The position numbers and the translations under genes were made by a program. From Cytophagales bacterium (GTDB lineage: Bacteria > Bacteroidota > Bacteroidia > Cytophagales > 172606-1), in contig JAUJNL010000005.1 of the NCBI GenBank assembly GCA_030448185.1, positions 1 to 64,000 on the forward strand: a stretch of DNA of 64,000 nt, read 5' to 3'. The notes below the pieces were generated by a model. That model saw only the letters and a program-made list of their open reading frames with translations. It was not told where the DNA came from and ran no database searches. Below are positions 1 through 7,803 of the stretch, piece after piece. The stretch's first letter is position 1, and each line of letters opens with the position of its first letter.

Positions 1-65
1 CCTACGCCGATGAGTTGGCTGCCATAGCCAAACATTTTCAGCTCAACATTAATGATCTCATCTAA
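1..65 (+). CDS. C-terminal end of an HTH/XRE-like regulator (partial)
   Basis: Only the last 20 or so codons lie in the window, read in the frame whose stop is TAA at 63-65. The tail (YADELAAIAKHF, then NINDLI) resembles the final helix of XRE-type helix-turn-helix regulators, where a short segment after the HTH ends in a similar DLI motif. The stop is only two bases before the left copy of the 23-bp direct repeat, so this gene may be the chromosomal neighbour of the inserted element or its last left gene. The assignment is weak because the DNA-binding part is outside the window. Confidence 0.4.
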   Translation, partial: YADELAAIAKHFQLNINDLI

Positions 66-67
66 CC

Positions 68-90
68 GCCTGCCAAGCGATAGGAAAGCC
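68..90 (+). repeat. 23-bp direct repeat, left copy (candidate attL)
   Basis: This 23-bp stretch, with core CTGCCAAGCGATAGGAAAGC, is identical to 14707-14729 in the same orientation. The sequences on either side differ, so the match is exactly bounded. The right copy lies just upstream of a tyrosine recombinase gene, the usual place for an attachment site. I infer that the pair marks the ends of a roughly 14.6-kb integrated element. Confidence 0.6.
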
Positions 91-297
91 ATGCTTATCA
101 AGACCGTGTATTACCAAGGGTTACCCATAGAACACCACCGGGCTTCTACTCTGATGCAAGCCGGTTGGTATATTAAAGGGTTTTGGCGTTGTCAAACGCT
201 ACGAGATGCAAAGGGCTTCATTGATGATGGCACGCTCAATGAAGCACAAAATCAGTATGCTCAGCACGCTCTTACCGTAATGAGCAATAAAAAATAA
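91..297 (+). CDS. small hypothetical protein (68 aa)
   Basis: An open frame starts at ATG 91, one base after the direct repeat, and ends at 297. An upstream ATG at 52 would run the frame through the repeat and overlap the preceding gene, so the ATG at 91 is preferred. The protein is basic and polar, with an aromatic stretch near residues 20-32 (QAGWYIKGFWRC). I recognise no family. A strong terminator follows at 343-371, which supports a real transcription unit. Confidence 0.4.
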   Translation: MLIKTVYYQGLPIEHHRASTLMQAGWYIKGFWRCQTLRDAKGFIDDGTLNEAQNQYAQHALTVMSNKK

Positions 298-342
298 TTC
301 CTACTATAGGAATGCTTCAAACCAGCAAAGGATACAAAAGCA

Positions 343-371
343 AAAAGGTAGTGTTGAGCGCACTACCTTTT
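343..371 (+). terminator. rho-independent terminator
   Basis: An 11-bp perfect stem (AAAAGGTAGTG with CACTACCTTTT) has a 7-base loop and ends in a T-rich tail. It lies after the small gene ending at 297. Confidence 0.75.
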
Positions 372-445
372 AGAGCTTCTTATTTCAATCAATCCGGAAT
401 TACCTTCCCACCCTTCAAAAACTGACCTTCTAACCTTTCAGAAAA

Positions 446-706
446 ATGGAAAAAGCAACCCCTGTTTTCAGCGGGCAAGATACCTCTTTGCCCAATTCTA
501 ACCAACGTGTACGCTATGAGGAGCTACAAAAGAACGTCGACCGGTGCGGCCGGGCTCTTACCTGGTACCTGTGGAGCATGCACCGGTGCCCATCTTACCG
601 GACCTGCCCAAGAAGGTGGGAAGCCATTCACCGGCTTAACTGCCAACTGGCTTGCTACCGGGCCGAGTGGGAGCTACTCACCCGGTTTACCTTTCACGCT
701 GCCTAA
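446..706 (+). CDS. small hypothetical protein (86 aa)
   Basis: The frame runs from ATG 446 to TAA 706, between two strong terminators, so it is probably a single-gene unit. The product is basic and rich in Cys, Arg and Trp (four Cys between residues 34 and 70: DRCGR, HRCPS, RTCPRR, NCQLAC). That spacing could bind zinc, but no known zinc-finger pattern is clear. An overlapping frame at 507-722 has a less protein-like composition and is treated as a shadow. Confidence 0.4.
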   Translation: MEKATPVFSGQDTSLPNSNQRVRYEELQKNVDRCGRALTWYLWSMHRCPSYRTCPRRWEAIHRLNCQLACYRAEWELLTRFTFHAA

Positions 707-728
707 TGACAATACCCTTTAAAAAGTA

Positions 729-757
729 AAGGCTTACTGTTCTCAGCAGTAAGCCTT
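729..757 (+). terminator. rho-independent terminator
   Basis: An 11-bp perfect stem (AAGGCTTACTG with CAGTAAGCCTT) has a 7-base loop and is followed by CTTCTT. It separates the small gene at 446-706 from the recombinase gene at 790. Confidence 0.75.
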
Positions 758-789
758 CTTCCCTCACTTATCACCTAATTGACCAGACC

Positions 790-2079
790 ATGATCAGCCC
801 TCAATTTACTAATTCCCCGACAACCAATTCACTTTCACTCAATGGAAAACCGCCTCGGATCTCCATTTTGTTTACGCTTCGCATGCAGGAAAACAAAAAA
901 GGCAATGCTACCATCTATTGCCGCATTACTGACCACAATGGAAGACGTTCCGTTTTTTCGACCGGAATACCGGTAATGCCTCAGCAGTGGAACCAGTCGG
1001 AGCAGTATATTGAAGGGGAACACGCCTCGATTCAGAACCTGCGCCTTTCTCACGTTAAAACGCAGCTGGAGGCCCTGCATTTCCAATTATTTTCTAGCAA
1101 TCTGCCTACCAGTGCCGGCCGGGTAAAGGACTGTTTCCTGCGCGGAGCTAATAATTATACGGCCATCCCTACTTTCCTCGAATGTCTTCGCAAAATCGTA
1201 ACTGACCAGTACGAGAAGATGACCGGTAATGGCATTGAGCGGAGCACACTGAAAAGTATGCGTGCCCTGGAAAAGAAGCTAATCATGTTCGTGCAGGACT
1301 ACTACCAGGTCAAGGATTTAGCCCTCAAGGAAGTAAAACCTGCTTTTGCGACCGATGCCCTGAATTATTTCAAAGGAACTAGACGGTTTGGGCATAACTA
1401 CTGTTTGAAGATTCTGATTCTGGCTAAAAAAGTACTGCGCTACGCTTATGAGTGTGAGTACATCAATCGCAACCCGTTGGCCCAGTTTAAGCCTACGAAA
1501 GAGCGGCCCAAACCCATCGTGCACCTGGAAGAGCATGAGCTAGCCAAATTGATGGAATATGACTTCGTCAGCGAGAAGCTCAGCCGGGTAAGGGATTGCT
1601 TCGTGTTCGGCTGCTTTACGGGCCTATCGTATTCGGACCTGTTTAACCTGCACCCTACTCATTTCAAGCAGGATAAGCAGGGAAGGCTTTCTATTGTGAT
1701 TGACCGGCAAAAGACGGGTACTACCTCCTACATCCCTTTGTTTCCGGCTGCTTTGAAAATCATCGATAAATACCGCTTTGACCTGGAGTGTCTGGAGCAG
1801 GGGAAAATGCTACCGGTTATCTCCAATCAGAAGTACAATGTATTCCTCAAGGAGATCGGGGCGGTGCTTGGTTTTAAACAGCACCTGACTTCCCACGTAG
1901 CAAGAAAGACGGCCGCTATGCTGCTATTAAATAATGGCATGCCCATTGAGACGGTGAGCTTGATCTTAGGCCATAGCAGTATCAAGATGACCCAAACCCG
2001 CTACGCCCAGGTCAAGCAGCAGAAAGTAGCCTCCGACTTTGACAAGTTCCTTACCCAACCCAACCTGTTAACTCAATGA
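790..2079 (+). CDS. tyrosine recombinase/integrase, CTnDOT-like
   Basis: The 429-aa protein has the layout of Bacteroidota conjugative-transposon integrases: an N-terminal arm-binding domain (about 25-110), a SAM-like core-binding domain (about 120-235) and a catalytic domain (about 245-420). Visible catalytic residues are K308, H369 and R372 (HVAR), H395 (LGHSS) and the nucleophile Y405 (TRYAQV). The place of the first catalytic arginine (TGLR in most members) is TGLS at residue 280. The IntDOT group is known to lack that arginine too, so this one is probably functional. It overlaps the next small gene by four bases (ATGA). It is the second integrase in the region, apart from the one at 13512-14690. 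Confidence 0.9.
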   Translation: MISPQFTNSPTTNSLSLNGKPPRISILFTLRMQENKKGNATIYCRITDHNGRRSVFSTGIPVMPQQWNQSEQYIEGEHASIQNLRLSHVKTQLEALHFQLFSSNLPTSAGRVKDCFLRGANNYTAIPTFLECLRKIVTDQYEKMTGNGIERSTLKSMRALEKKLIMFVQDYYQVKDLALKEVKPAFATDALNYFKGTRRFGHNYCLKILILAKKVLRYAYECEYINRNPLAQFKPTKERPKPIVHLEEHELAKLMEYDFVSEKLSRVRDCFVFGCFTGLSYSDLFNLHPTHFKQDKQGRLSIVIDRQKTGTTSYIPLFPAALKIIDKYRFDLECLEQGKMLPVISNQKYNVFLKEIGAVLGFKQHLTSHVARKTAAMLLLNNGMPIETVSLILGHSSIKMTQTRYAQVKQQKVASDFDKFLTQPNLLTQ

Positions 2080-2288
2080 AGCTAAACATGGAAGACATCT
2101 TTGAGGATCCCAGGGATCGGCGGATATACGAACTGGAAAACCGGCTCTCGATCATGGGGGAAGTGCATGACCTGATCCAAGAGAATTACCACTTGTGCAT
2201 GATCCTACTAAAGTCCTATGAAAAGGAAAACAAGCAGCTACGTGCCGCTAACCGAAAGCTAAAACGCTGCCTATTCAGGCCTAACTAA
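2076..2288 (+). CDS. small coiled-coil protein translationally coupled to the integrase
   Basis: A 70-aa frame starts inside the integrase stop region (ATGA overlap), so translation is likely coupled. The protein is highly charged and helical, with heptad-like leucines from about residue 18 (ELENRLSIM to QLRAANRKLKR), and ends in a basic tail. This suits a small DNA-binding or accessory protein. By position it could be a recombination directionality factor, but no such family motif is seen. A terminator directly follows. Confidence 0.5.
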   Translation: MKLNMEDIFEDPRDRRIYELENRLSIMGEVHDLIQENYHLCMILLKSYEKENKQLRAANRKLKRCLFRPN

Positions 2289-2297
2289 AGTAATTGC

Positions 2298-2325
2298 AAA
2301 GCGCACCCTGCCCCGGTGCGCTTTT
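2298..2325 (+). terminator. rho-independent terminator
   Basis: A 10-bp stem (AAAGCGCACC with GGTGCGCTTT) has a 7-base loop and a T run. It ends the integrase and small-gene unit, and rules out the TTG at 2294 as a start for the next gene. Confidence 0.8.
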
Positions 2326-2353
2326 GCCATGTATAACCATCAAACCCATTAGA

Positions 2354-3592
2354 ATGTCAAAGGAAAGTCTACCTGAAGTTACCCAAAACGGCAAAGCGAA
2401 AGAGCTTAAGCAGCTAAAAACGAATGAAAACAAGCCGGCAATCCTAAAAATCAAAAAGTACCTGGAGAGCCACTATCAGTTCCGCTACAACATCATTGCC
2501 AATCAGTTAGAAATGTGCCCGAAAGGAGAAAACAAGTTTGGTGAGCTGAATGAAGATGATTTATACGTCGAACTCCTCACGCGGGGCTTCAAGTTCAGCA
2601 AGTTCGTTTTGGAAGCTCTCCTAAAATCATCCTTCGTGGTCAAATATGATCCCTTCCGGGAGTATTTCCACCGCTTGCCTAAGTGGAATGGCAAGCGGGA
2701 CTATATTGGGGAACTGGCCCGGTACGTGAAAATAGACCTTTCCAATCGGGAAAGGTTTGATCTACATTTCAAAAAGGCTCTTGTCCGAACGGTAGCTTGT
2801 GCCTTAGGGCATGGGTTCAATAAACAAGCCTTCGTACTGATCGGTAAGCAGAATGACGGCAAATCTTCTTTTATCCGTTTCCTGTGCCCACCGGCGCTAT
2901 CGGATTACATCAAAGAAGATATCACGCCGGACAAAGAGGGCCGAATTGCCCTGGCTCAGAACTTTTTAATCAACCTCGATGAGCTGGCCACCTTGAGTAA
3001 ATACGATATCAATAACCTGAAGAAGCTCTTTTCCCTGGATAAGATTAAAGACCGGTTGGTGTACGGAAAGAAAGATGTAGTCATGCCCCGTAGAGCCAGT
3101 TTCTGGGGGAGCACCAACCGGGAGGAGTTTCTTACCGATGAAACTGGCTCGGTACGCTGGATCTGCTTTCATGAGGAAGGTTTTGATTTCCGCTACCAGC
3201 AAACGGTTAACATTGATAACATCTATGCGCAGGCCTATTCCCTCTTAAAGGATGATTATGATTATAAGGTAAGCGTCGAAGAGCTCAAGGAGAATGACCA
3301 GATCAACCGGCGGTACCAGGTAACTACCGATGAAATTAACCTGATACAGAAGTATTACCTGCCAGGTGCGGAGAACAATGAGTTTATGACGGCTACGGAT
3401 TTGCTCATTGAATTACTCAGAATAACCGAGGGTAAGGTGAAGCTCAACAGCGTGATGATCGGTAGGGCTTTGAACTTTCTTGGATATGTTCAAAAAACGA
3501 GGCGTGAAAACGACGAAGAAAACCGCGAAAACAGCGAAAAAACGCCTATTAAGGGGTACTATATTCGAAGAGTGTCCGATCAAAAAACGTAA
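2354..3592 (+). CDS. VapE-type (virulence-associated E) helicase/ATPase
   Basis: The 412-aa protein belongs to the VapE-like family, whose members act in replication of phages, satellites and integrative elements. A Walker A motif (GKQNDGKSS, about 164-172) is followed by a Walker B-like FLINLDE (about 204-210), then an arginine-bearing stretch (FWGSTN...TGSVRW) typical of this superfamily 3-related fold. The N-terminal 100 residues lack a clear primase domain. The ATG at 2354 is chosen because the alternative TTG at 2294 lies upstream of the terminator hairpin. The iteron array begins right after the stop, an arrangement seen for replication initiators of phage satellites. It probably replicates the element. 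Confidence 0.85.
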   Translation: MSKESLPEVTQNGKAKELKQLKTNENKPAILKIKKYLESHYQFRYNIIANQLEMCPKGENKFGELNEDDLYVELLTRGFKFSKFVLEALLKSSFVVKYDPFREYFHRLPKWNGKRDYIGELARYVKIDLSNRERFDLHFKKALVRTVACALGHGFNKQAFVLIGKQNDGKSSFIRFLCPPALSDYIKEDITPDKEGRIALAQNFLINLDELATLSKYDINNLKKLFSLDKIKDRLVYGKKDVVMPRRASFWGSTNREEFLTDETGSVRWICFHEEGFDFRYQQTVNIDNIYAQAYSLLKDDYDYKVSVEELKENDQINRRYQVTTDEINLIQKYYLPGAENNEFMTATDLLIELLRITEGKVKLNSVMIGRALNFLGYVQKTRRENDEENRENSEKTPIKGYYIRRVSDQKT

Positions 3593-3611
3593 AAAAACTT
3601 TTTTTGCCATT

Positions 3612-3833
3612 TCATCTTACTACATCCTACTACAAAGGCAAAAAAGGGCTTATCCAGTAAAATTAGGCCTGTTTTCTGTAGTAGGATGACCTAATTTTCA
3701 TCTTACTACAATCCTACTACAAGGCCTTCATCCTACTACAAAAGGCCGTTTTTAAAAAGGTTGTAGTAGGATTGTAGTAAGATGAAATATTTATAACTAG
3801 TTGATAGTCAGTATGTAGTAGGATGAGTAGGAT
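3612..3833. repeat. iteron array, candidate replication origin
   Basis: Nine copies of an 11-bp word, ATCYTACTACA, occur here. Five are forward (starts 3614, 3624, 3700, 3711, 3730) and four are inverted, read as TGTAGTARGAT (starts about 3677, 3762, 3773, 3814). A partial tenth lies at 3825-3833. The paired copies at 3696-3722 and 3761-3787 form a perfect 27-bp inverted repeat around a central copy. The array lies between the vapE stop and a strongly AT-rich stretch (3834-3895). Iterons plus an AT-rich unwinding region beside a replication gene is the usual form of a theta-type origin, so I infer an origin, or otherwise an operator for the VapE operon. Confidence 0.7.
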
Positions 3834-3895
3834 GAAATGGCAAAAAAAATGTTTTAAAAAAAATATTCATTTTATATTCTAAATAAAATTTTAGA
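3834..3895. other. AT-rich segment next to the iterons (possible unwinding element)
   Basis: About 60 bases are almost wholly A and T, with runs of up to eight A. The segment sits between the iteron array and the left arm of the 26-bp inverted repeat. It could be the melting region of an origin, or the promoter region of the gene at 3921. Confidence 0.45.
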
Positions 3896-4217
3896 AGTAG
3901 GTGCAAAATCATGCAAATCTATGCAGAAGCGTAAGCCAAAGAAGTATTTCTGTGAGACTAAAGTAGGAGGGAACGGGGTATATGATCCCCTGACTGGCAA
4001 ATGGACCCATCAGGTGCCGGCTCACTTGGTGAGTTACCGCGTGAATGACTTATCGAAATATGTGCTTTACCTAAATAAGGCGTTTCCCGATTGGAGATAC
4101 ACGAACGTATTTGATAATCTGAGTGCGGATAAGAAGCGGTTGGGAAGCTTTACCAAGAAAAATGCTCCCAAAGGCAGGAGCCTGGAGGAAACATGATTTT
4201 GCACCTACTTCTAAAAT
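3888..4217. repeat. perfect 26-bp inverted repeats flanking a small gene
   Basis: The arm at 3888-3913 (starting ATTTTAGAAGTAGGTGC) is the exact reverse complement of 4192-4217. Between them lies one gene (3921-4196), whose stop codon falls inside the right arm. A 12-bp part of the right arm (ACATGATTTTGC) recurs directly at 4259-4270. Perfect arms of this length around about 280 bp suggest an invertible segment, a small cassette or a regulatory structure. Two tyrosine recombinases and a serine recombinase are encoded nearby, but there is no direct evidence that any of them acts here. Confidence 0.7.
3921..4196 (+). CDS. hypothetical protein (91 aa) inside the 26-bp inverted repeats
   Basis: The frame runs from ATG 3921 to TGA 4196. 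The protein is basic, with an aromatic-rich middle (VSYRVNDLSKYVLYLNKAFPDWRY) and a Lys/Arg-rich end. I recognise no family. The stop lies in the right repeat arm, and the ATG is eight bases after the left arm, so the gene and its repeats appear to form a unit. If the segment inverts, expression from an upstream promoter would be switched. Confidence 0.45.
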   Translation: MQKRKPKKYFCETKVGGNGVYDPLTGKWTHQVPAHLVSYRVNDLSKYVLYLNKAFPDWRYTNVFDNLSADKKRLGSFTKKNAPKGRSLEET

Positions 4218-4324
4218 GGAAAACCCACAGCAGAGGGCGAACCTTCAACGCTATGGGCACATGATTTTGCGGGAGTAAAGTTAGCAGTCTTAATCACATT
4301 TCAAAATCTAATTCCTCTTATCCC

Positions 4325-4714
4325 ATGCGAGTCCATACCGTATACAGCCGTTTCAAAGCCCTAGATTATGAGCCTACCCATGAGAAAATGAGGGAGGCTG
4401 GTAAATTAATCGGTGCCCTGTTTAAGCAGACGTATCAGCGAAATCCTCCCCGGTACGGTTTCATGGTTCTAGGTAAAAAGATGCAGGTGAATACCTACCG
4501 GGAGTCTTTCGGCCCAATGATGGATGAGATTATTCACCAACTGCATAGCAAAGAAGTCCCTGGAGTGGAGATAGAACCAGTGGCTCCAGTAGTAAAGCCG
4601 GTGACGCCGGCTGGAAAGTCAGAAGTCGTAGAAGCAGAGCAAACCAAGCGGATCCGGAAGCGGATCACGGTGAGCAAGCCTATTTCAGGTACTCCAAGGA
4701 GTGGAAGGATCTGA
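4325..4714 (+). CDS. hypothetical protein (129 aa)
   Basis: The frame opens at ATG 4325. Residues 1-80 look like a compact helical domain, and residues 80-129 are a Pro/Val-rich linker (EPVAPVVKPVTPAG) and a basic tail (KRIRKRITVSKP). The basic tail suggests nucleic-acid binding. No family is recognised. It stands alone, with about 110 bp upstream and 250 bp downstream free of genes. Confidence 0.45.
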   Translation: MRVHTVYSRFKALDYEPTHEKMREAGKLIGALFKQTYQRNPPRYGFMVLGKKMQVNTYRESFGPMMDEIIHQLHSKEVPGVEIEPVAPVVKPVTPAGKSEVVEAEQTKRIRKRITVSKPISGTPRSGRI

Positions 4715-4804
4715 TTGCTGGCTGGTGGCTTCCTTGGTACCAGCCCATTTCCCGGCCGGTTAAATCGGAAAAGTTACGTGTTATCAGGCTGACTTTGGGG
4801 GAAT

Positions 4805-4894
4805 AAGTAAGGTTTGGCGCCTGATTACCGGGAAAGAACAACACTTAGGCAAAAAGCGAGGAAAAGCGGGTAAAAATGCGCTCAAACCTTACTT
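4805..4894. repeat. 12-bp inverted repeat with a 66-base loop
   Basis: AAGTAAGGTTTG at 4805-4816 is exactly complementary to 4883-4894. GCGC follows the left arm and precedes the right arm nearby, and the right arm runs into a T stretch. It could be a large terminator, a small structured RNA or a protein-binding site upstream of the broken gene at 4968. No gene is seen between 4715 and 4967. Confidence 0.4.
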
Positions 4895-4967
4895 TTTGCC
4901 TTAGTTGGGATCTCAATTATTTCCGGGAAGTTTGTCCTCTCCGTGACAAAAGTGTCACTAGCGCAGT

Positions 4968-5672
4968 ATGAGAAAAGAATTAAATATCATCCAGGCCTGG
5001 CTTTTGGAACCGAAAGACTACCAGGCCGGCTGTGAGTTACTCAAAACCTATGGGGCTTCTTCGCTACTCAAGCTATTAGAGGCGGGAGAATCTGATTACA
5101 CCCGGCAGGTACTCCGTCACGAACTTTCCCTACTCCAGCACCTGGAGCACCTCCCCTTACCGCCGGCACTATTGCCTCCCGTACGCCCCGAAGAGCTAGC
5201 CCGTCAACCCATCCCGGCTAACCCCCAAGCATCCCCTCAAAAGCAAGGCCTTTCCTTCTTTTGCCTACTATGCGCAGGAGCGTGAGCCTGCATCCCCGAA
5301 GAGGTGCACCCGTTGGTAGAAGAGTGGAAGCGGCTCTATAAGGAAAGCTCCCATTTGCAGTCACAACTTATGCACCCTAGAGACTGATGGGGAGCGTAAG
5401 CAAGCAGCTTTCACCATCCTGAATAACTTCGACCGGATTCATGCCTACTGGGAGCAGCTCGACTACCATAAGAAGCACGGCCGACTCCCCGAGCCCCACC
5501 GGTTGATCCCGGCCTGGACTCCCTTTCTGCGGTGGCCCTCATGCGCAAGCAGGCTACCTTACGGGTGCAGATTTCCCAGCATCGTAACAACCCGGCCAAG
5601 GAAGCCAAGGTGCTCGACTGGCAAAGCCAACTCGAACAGGTGCAACGGCTCATTGGCCAGCTTGCACAGTAG
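4968..5672 (+). pseudogene. frame-disrupted hypothetical gene
   Basis: Protein-like sequence continues from ATG 4968 to TAG 5670-5672, but in more than one frame. Residues 1-95 are one frame, with helical LLKTYGASSLLKLLEAGES. Beyond about 5250 the likely reading (FAYYAQEREP) shifts, then returns (PEEVHPLVEEWKRLY), shifts again near 5385 (ERKQAAFTILNNFDRIHAYWE) and near 5512 (LDSLSAVALMRKQATL...LIGQLAQ). The rebuilt product would be about 230 aa, helical and charged. I know no function. Similar disruption in the next genes suggests either decay of this arm or base-calling errors. Confidence 0.5.
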
Positions 5673-6257
5673 GGTATCAACAGGCCTGACTCCTGACTGT
5701 GCCTCTACTCCTGAGGTACGTCTATTCCCTATATACCCACCAATCATATATCGTAGCCATGCTACGGTCATTAATTAATGCCCTGCATCAGTGCGTGGCT
5801 GGTGATTTCCCGGATAAAAAAGGCCGAAAACGAGTGTCCTTTCCTGGGCCGGTGGGGAAATGAGAGCTTTAGCCCAAGTTTTTAACCAAAATTTGCGATT
5901 TGCCCCGGCCGCTCTAACCAGCAAGATATGCCTAAAAAGCCCGAATGGATGGAGGAAACACTGTTTTCAGTGATTCTTACCAGATTCCCTTTGTTGAGCT
6001 GTCGGCGGAATTCAGTAAGAGCCAGGGGCATTCTGGTGACTAAATTCAATAAACCGGAAAGAGTGACAGCCAAACGTTTCGTTTCAACAGCAGCAAATCA
6101 TGGGTGTCCTACTGGCTATCCGAGCGGGTAAAACGATTCCGGCCTGTACGCTGGAAGCGTACCGGTTCAATCCCTATACCAGTCAGGCCATTCGTCGGTA
6201 TTGCCGCACCAATTTAATTCTCTTATAGTGTTTCTGTTTACTATTCCCATTACTGCT
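5673..6257. other. no convincing gene; possible decayed coding sequence
   Basis: About 585 bp hold only short overlapping frames on both strands, none with a convincing composition. A stretch near 6070-6215 reads like protein in one frame (NSSKSWVSYWLSERVKRF) without a start, so it may be a remnant. No repeat, RNA gene or clear promoter is seen. Confidence 0.4.
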
Positions 6258-6941
6258 ATGAAGAAAAGTACTTTCACCCCCCTGCTCCTGAGTGTTAATT
6301 CTGAGCAACTCTTAAGCTTCCGTCATCATCTTTCCTGCGTGCTGGAACATGGCAAACTGCTCACCGAAGTCCATGCTGAGTTATTTCTCAAGCGGGAAAT
6401 GCCCCTCGAAGAAGTCGTCGAGCTGCTCAAGGCCTCAGATGTCAGACAGGAACTGGAGATCAAATACCTGGAGGCTCACCAAGTAAAAGTAGAAGGCCTG
6501 CCGCTGAAAATGGATGCCTTGCGGGCAATGGTGGAAATCGTTGACCATACGGCTCCTGTTGAGTGGGTAGCGCAAATCCGAAAACACTGGAAAGCCTTGC
6601 AGGAGATTCGGCCCAAAGCGATTAGTCTCAAGGAACTGCACGACGGCAAAAAGTTCTATGCTCCTACTGAGCTTCCCGAGGAACTGAAGCAGAAAATCAC
6701 GGCTTTGTTTGAAAACTATACCCAGTCGGAAAAGCAGAATCAGGCTTACCAGGCGGCTGGGGAGATCAAGGACGCTTTCAGAGAAACTGGCAGAACTAGG
6801 CGTAGAAATGCCTATGTACCACCAATTACCCTGGCACTTAAACAGCTCTTTGATAGTCATTCTCCCCATCAGCAGGGAGCTTTGATTCATCAGTTTCCCT
6901 TAAATCCAGGCTGTTTACCGAAAGTTATTTTAGTCATTTAG
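6258..6941 (+). CDS. hypothetical coiled-coil protein, probably frame-shifted near its end
   Basis: ATG 6258 is preferred to the upstream start at 6201, because the 19 residues added there look like random translation. The product is helical and charged (LKASDVRQELEIKYLEAH, then LPEELKQKITALFENYTQSE). Near 6775 the natural reading seems to pass to another frame (SEKLAELGVEMPMYHQ), so the printed C-terminus after about residue 176 may be false. It lies just before another helical gene at 6983 and may share its transcript. No family is recognised. Confidence 0.45.
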   Translation: MKKSTFTPLLLSVNSEQLLSFRHHLSCVLEHGKLLTEVHAELFLKREMPLEEVVELLKASDVRQELEIKYLEAHQVKVEGLPLKMDALRAMVEIVDHTAPVEWVAQIRKHWKALQEIRPKAISLKELHDGKKFYAPTELPEELKQKITALFENYTQSEKQNQAYQAAGEIKDAFRETGRTRRRNAYVPPITLALKQLFDSHSPHQQGALIHQFPLNPGCLPKVILVI

Positions 6942-6982
6942 CCTAAGAATCTGTATTCCAGCAGTTATCCAGTATCACTCCC

Positions 6983-7563
6983 ATGAATCTATCCAAACAT
7001 TTTCCCCTGATTGCCAAGCTTACCGGTGAACATACCGTAACCGATGTGAAAGGCTTTACTAGTTCCTGGCTGCAAGCGGCCAAAAGTCTGTTTACCAGCT
7101 TTAGCAGCGGCGATATTCACCAGCTCCAGCAGGAGACTCAGGAGCTCAAGCAGCTGGCCGGCCTGGAGGAAGCGTCGCTTACCAGTTTTCCTTTGGTCAG
7201 CAGCAGGCCCGGAAAGTACTCTCCGGGAGAAGTGGCCCAAATGAGTGTAAGCAAAGTGATTGCGCAGATTAAAGCCAAAGGGTCGGGTCTGCTGATGAAT
7301 GAAGCGGAAATGGGATTTCTGGATACGGTGCTTAAGGCCGTTGAAGCAAAAGATCCGGTTGCCCTGAAAGCCCTTCAGGAAGCAGCCCAGCAGGTAGGAG
7401 CCGGGCCAGTGGCAGAGCGCAAGGTCCGGAAGGCAAGGCCCCGGTAGTAGCTCCTGCTCCCGTGGCAGCCCAAGAGAAAGCGCCGGCAATTGGTCATCTA
7501 GTGATTGATGAAACCGACGCCCATAACCAATACGCCCGGCGTTACCTGGCAGAAAGGAGGTAA
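6983..7563 (+). CDS. hypothetical helical protein, frame-shifted near 7435
   Basis: From ATG 6983 the protein is mostly helical, with Gln/Glu-rich segments (HQLQQETQELKQLAGLEE) and an Ala-rich region. The uninterrupted frame stops at 7447, but a neighbouring frame goes on smoothly (VAPAPVAAQEKAPAIGHL, then NQYARRYLAERR) to TAA 7561-7563. One indel in the GGCCCCGG stretch near 7435 would join them, giving about 193 aa. A terminator follows at 7616. Function unknown. Confidence 0.5.
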
Positions 7564-7615
7564 AATGTAAGTGAAGAGAGCGTCTAACTAATGGCAGTTT
7601 GATTTGGAATGAATC

Positions 7616-7650
7616 AAAAAGGGTTACCGTACTTGCGGTAGCCTTTTTTT
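7616..7650 (+). terminator. rho-independent terminator
   Basis: The stem GGTTACCG/CGGTAGCC (one G-T pair) is extended by A-T pairs, has a 6-base loop and is followed by seven T. It separates the decayed arm from the toxin-antitoxin genes. Confidence 0.8.
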
Positions 7651-7735
7651 GTTTTAAAAGCTTAAAGGATTATTAGGAAAATATCTATTTTAAATATATG
7701 TTACGATAAAGTTTTAATAATTCGCATATATTTCT

Positions 7736-7764
7736 TACATTTGCAACTATAAAGTTGCAACTAT
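7736..7764 (+). promoter_or_regulatory. promoter -7 box with palindromic operator before the toxin gene
   Basis: TACATTTG at 7736-7743 fits the Bacteroidota -7 consensus TAnnTTTG. The ten-base word TTGCAACTAT occurs twice (7741-7750 and 7755-7764), and the second copy overlaps the palindrome AGTTGCAACT (7753-7762). The site lies 40 bp before the toxin start. Toxin-antitoxin operons are commonly repressed by the antitoxin HTH, so I infer an autoregulatory operator. Confidence 0.55.
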
Positions 7765-7803
7765 CGTATATACTCTATACATTCGCTGGTAGATAAACCA
7801 GCT

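Noticed and set aside
507-722. Overlapping frame inside the gene at 446-706
   Set aside because: Composition is Gly/Thr/Pro-rich and unlike a natural protein, and it shares the DNA of a better frame.
3612-3833. CRISPR array
   Set aside because: The repeated word is only 11 bp, occurs in both orientations, and has no spacers of even length.
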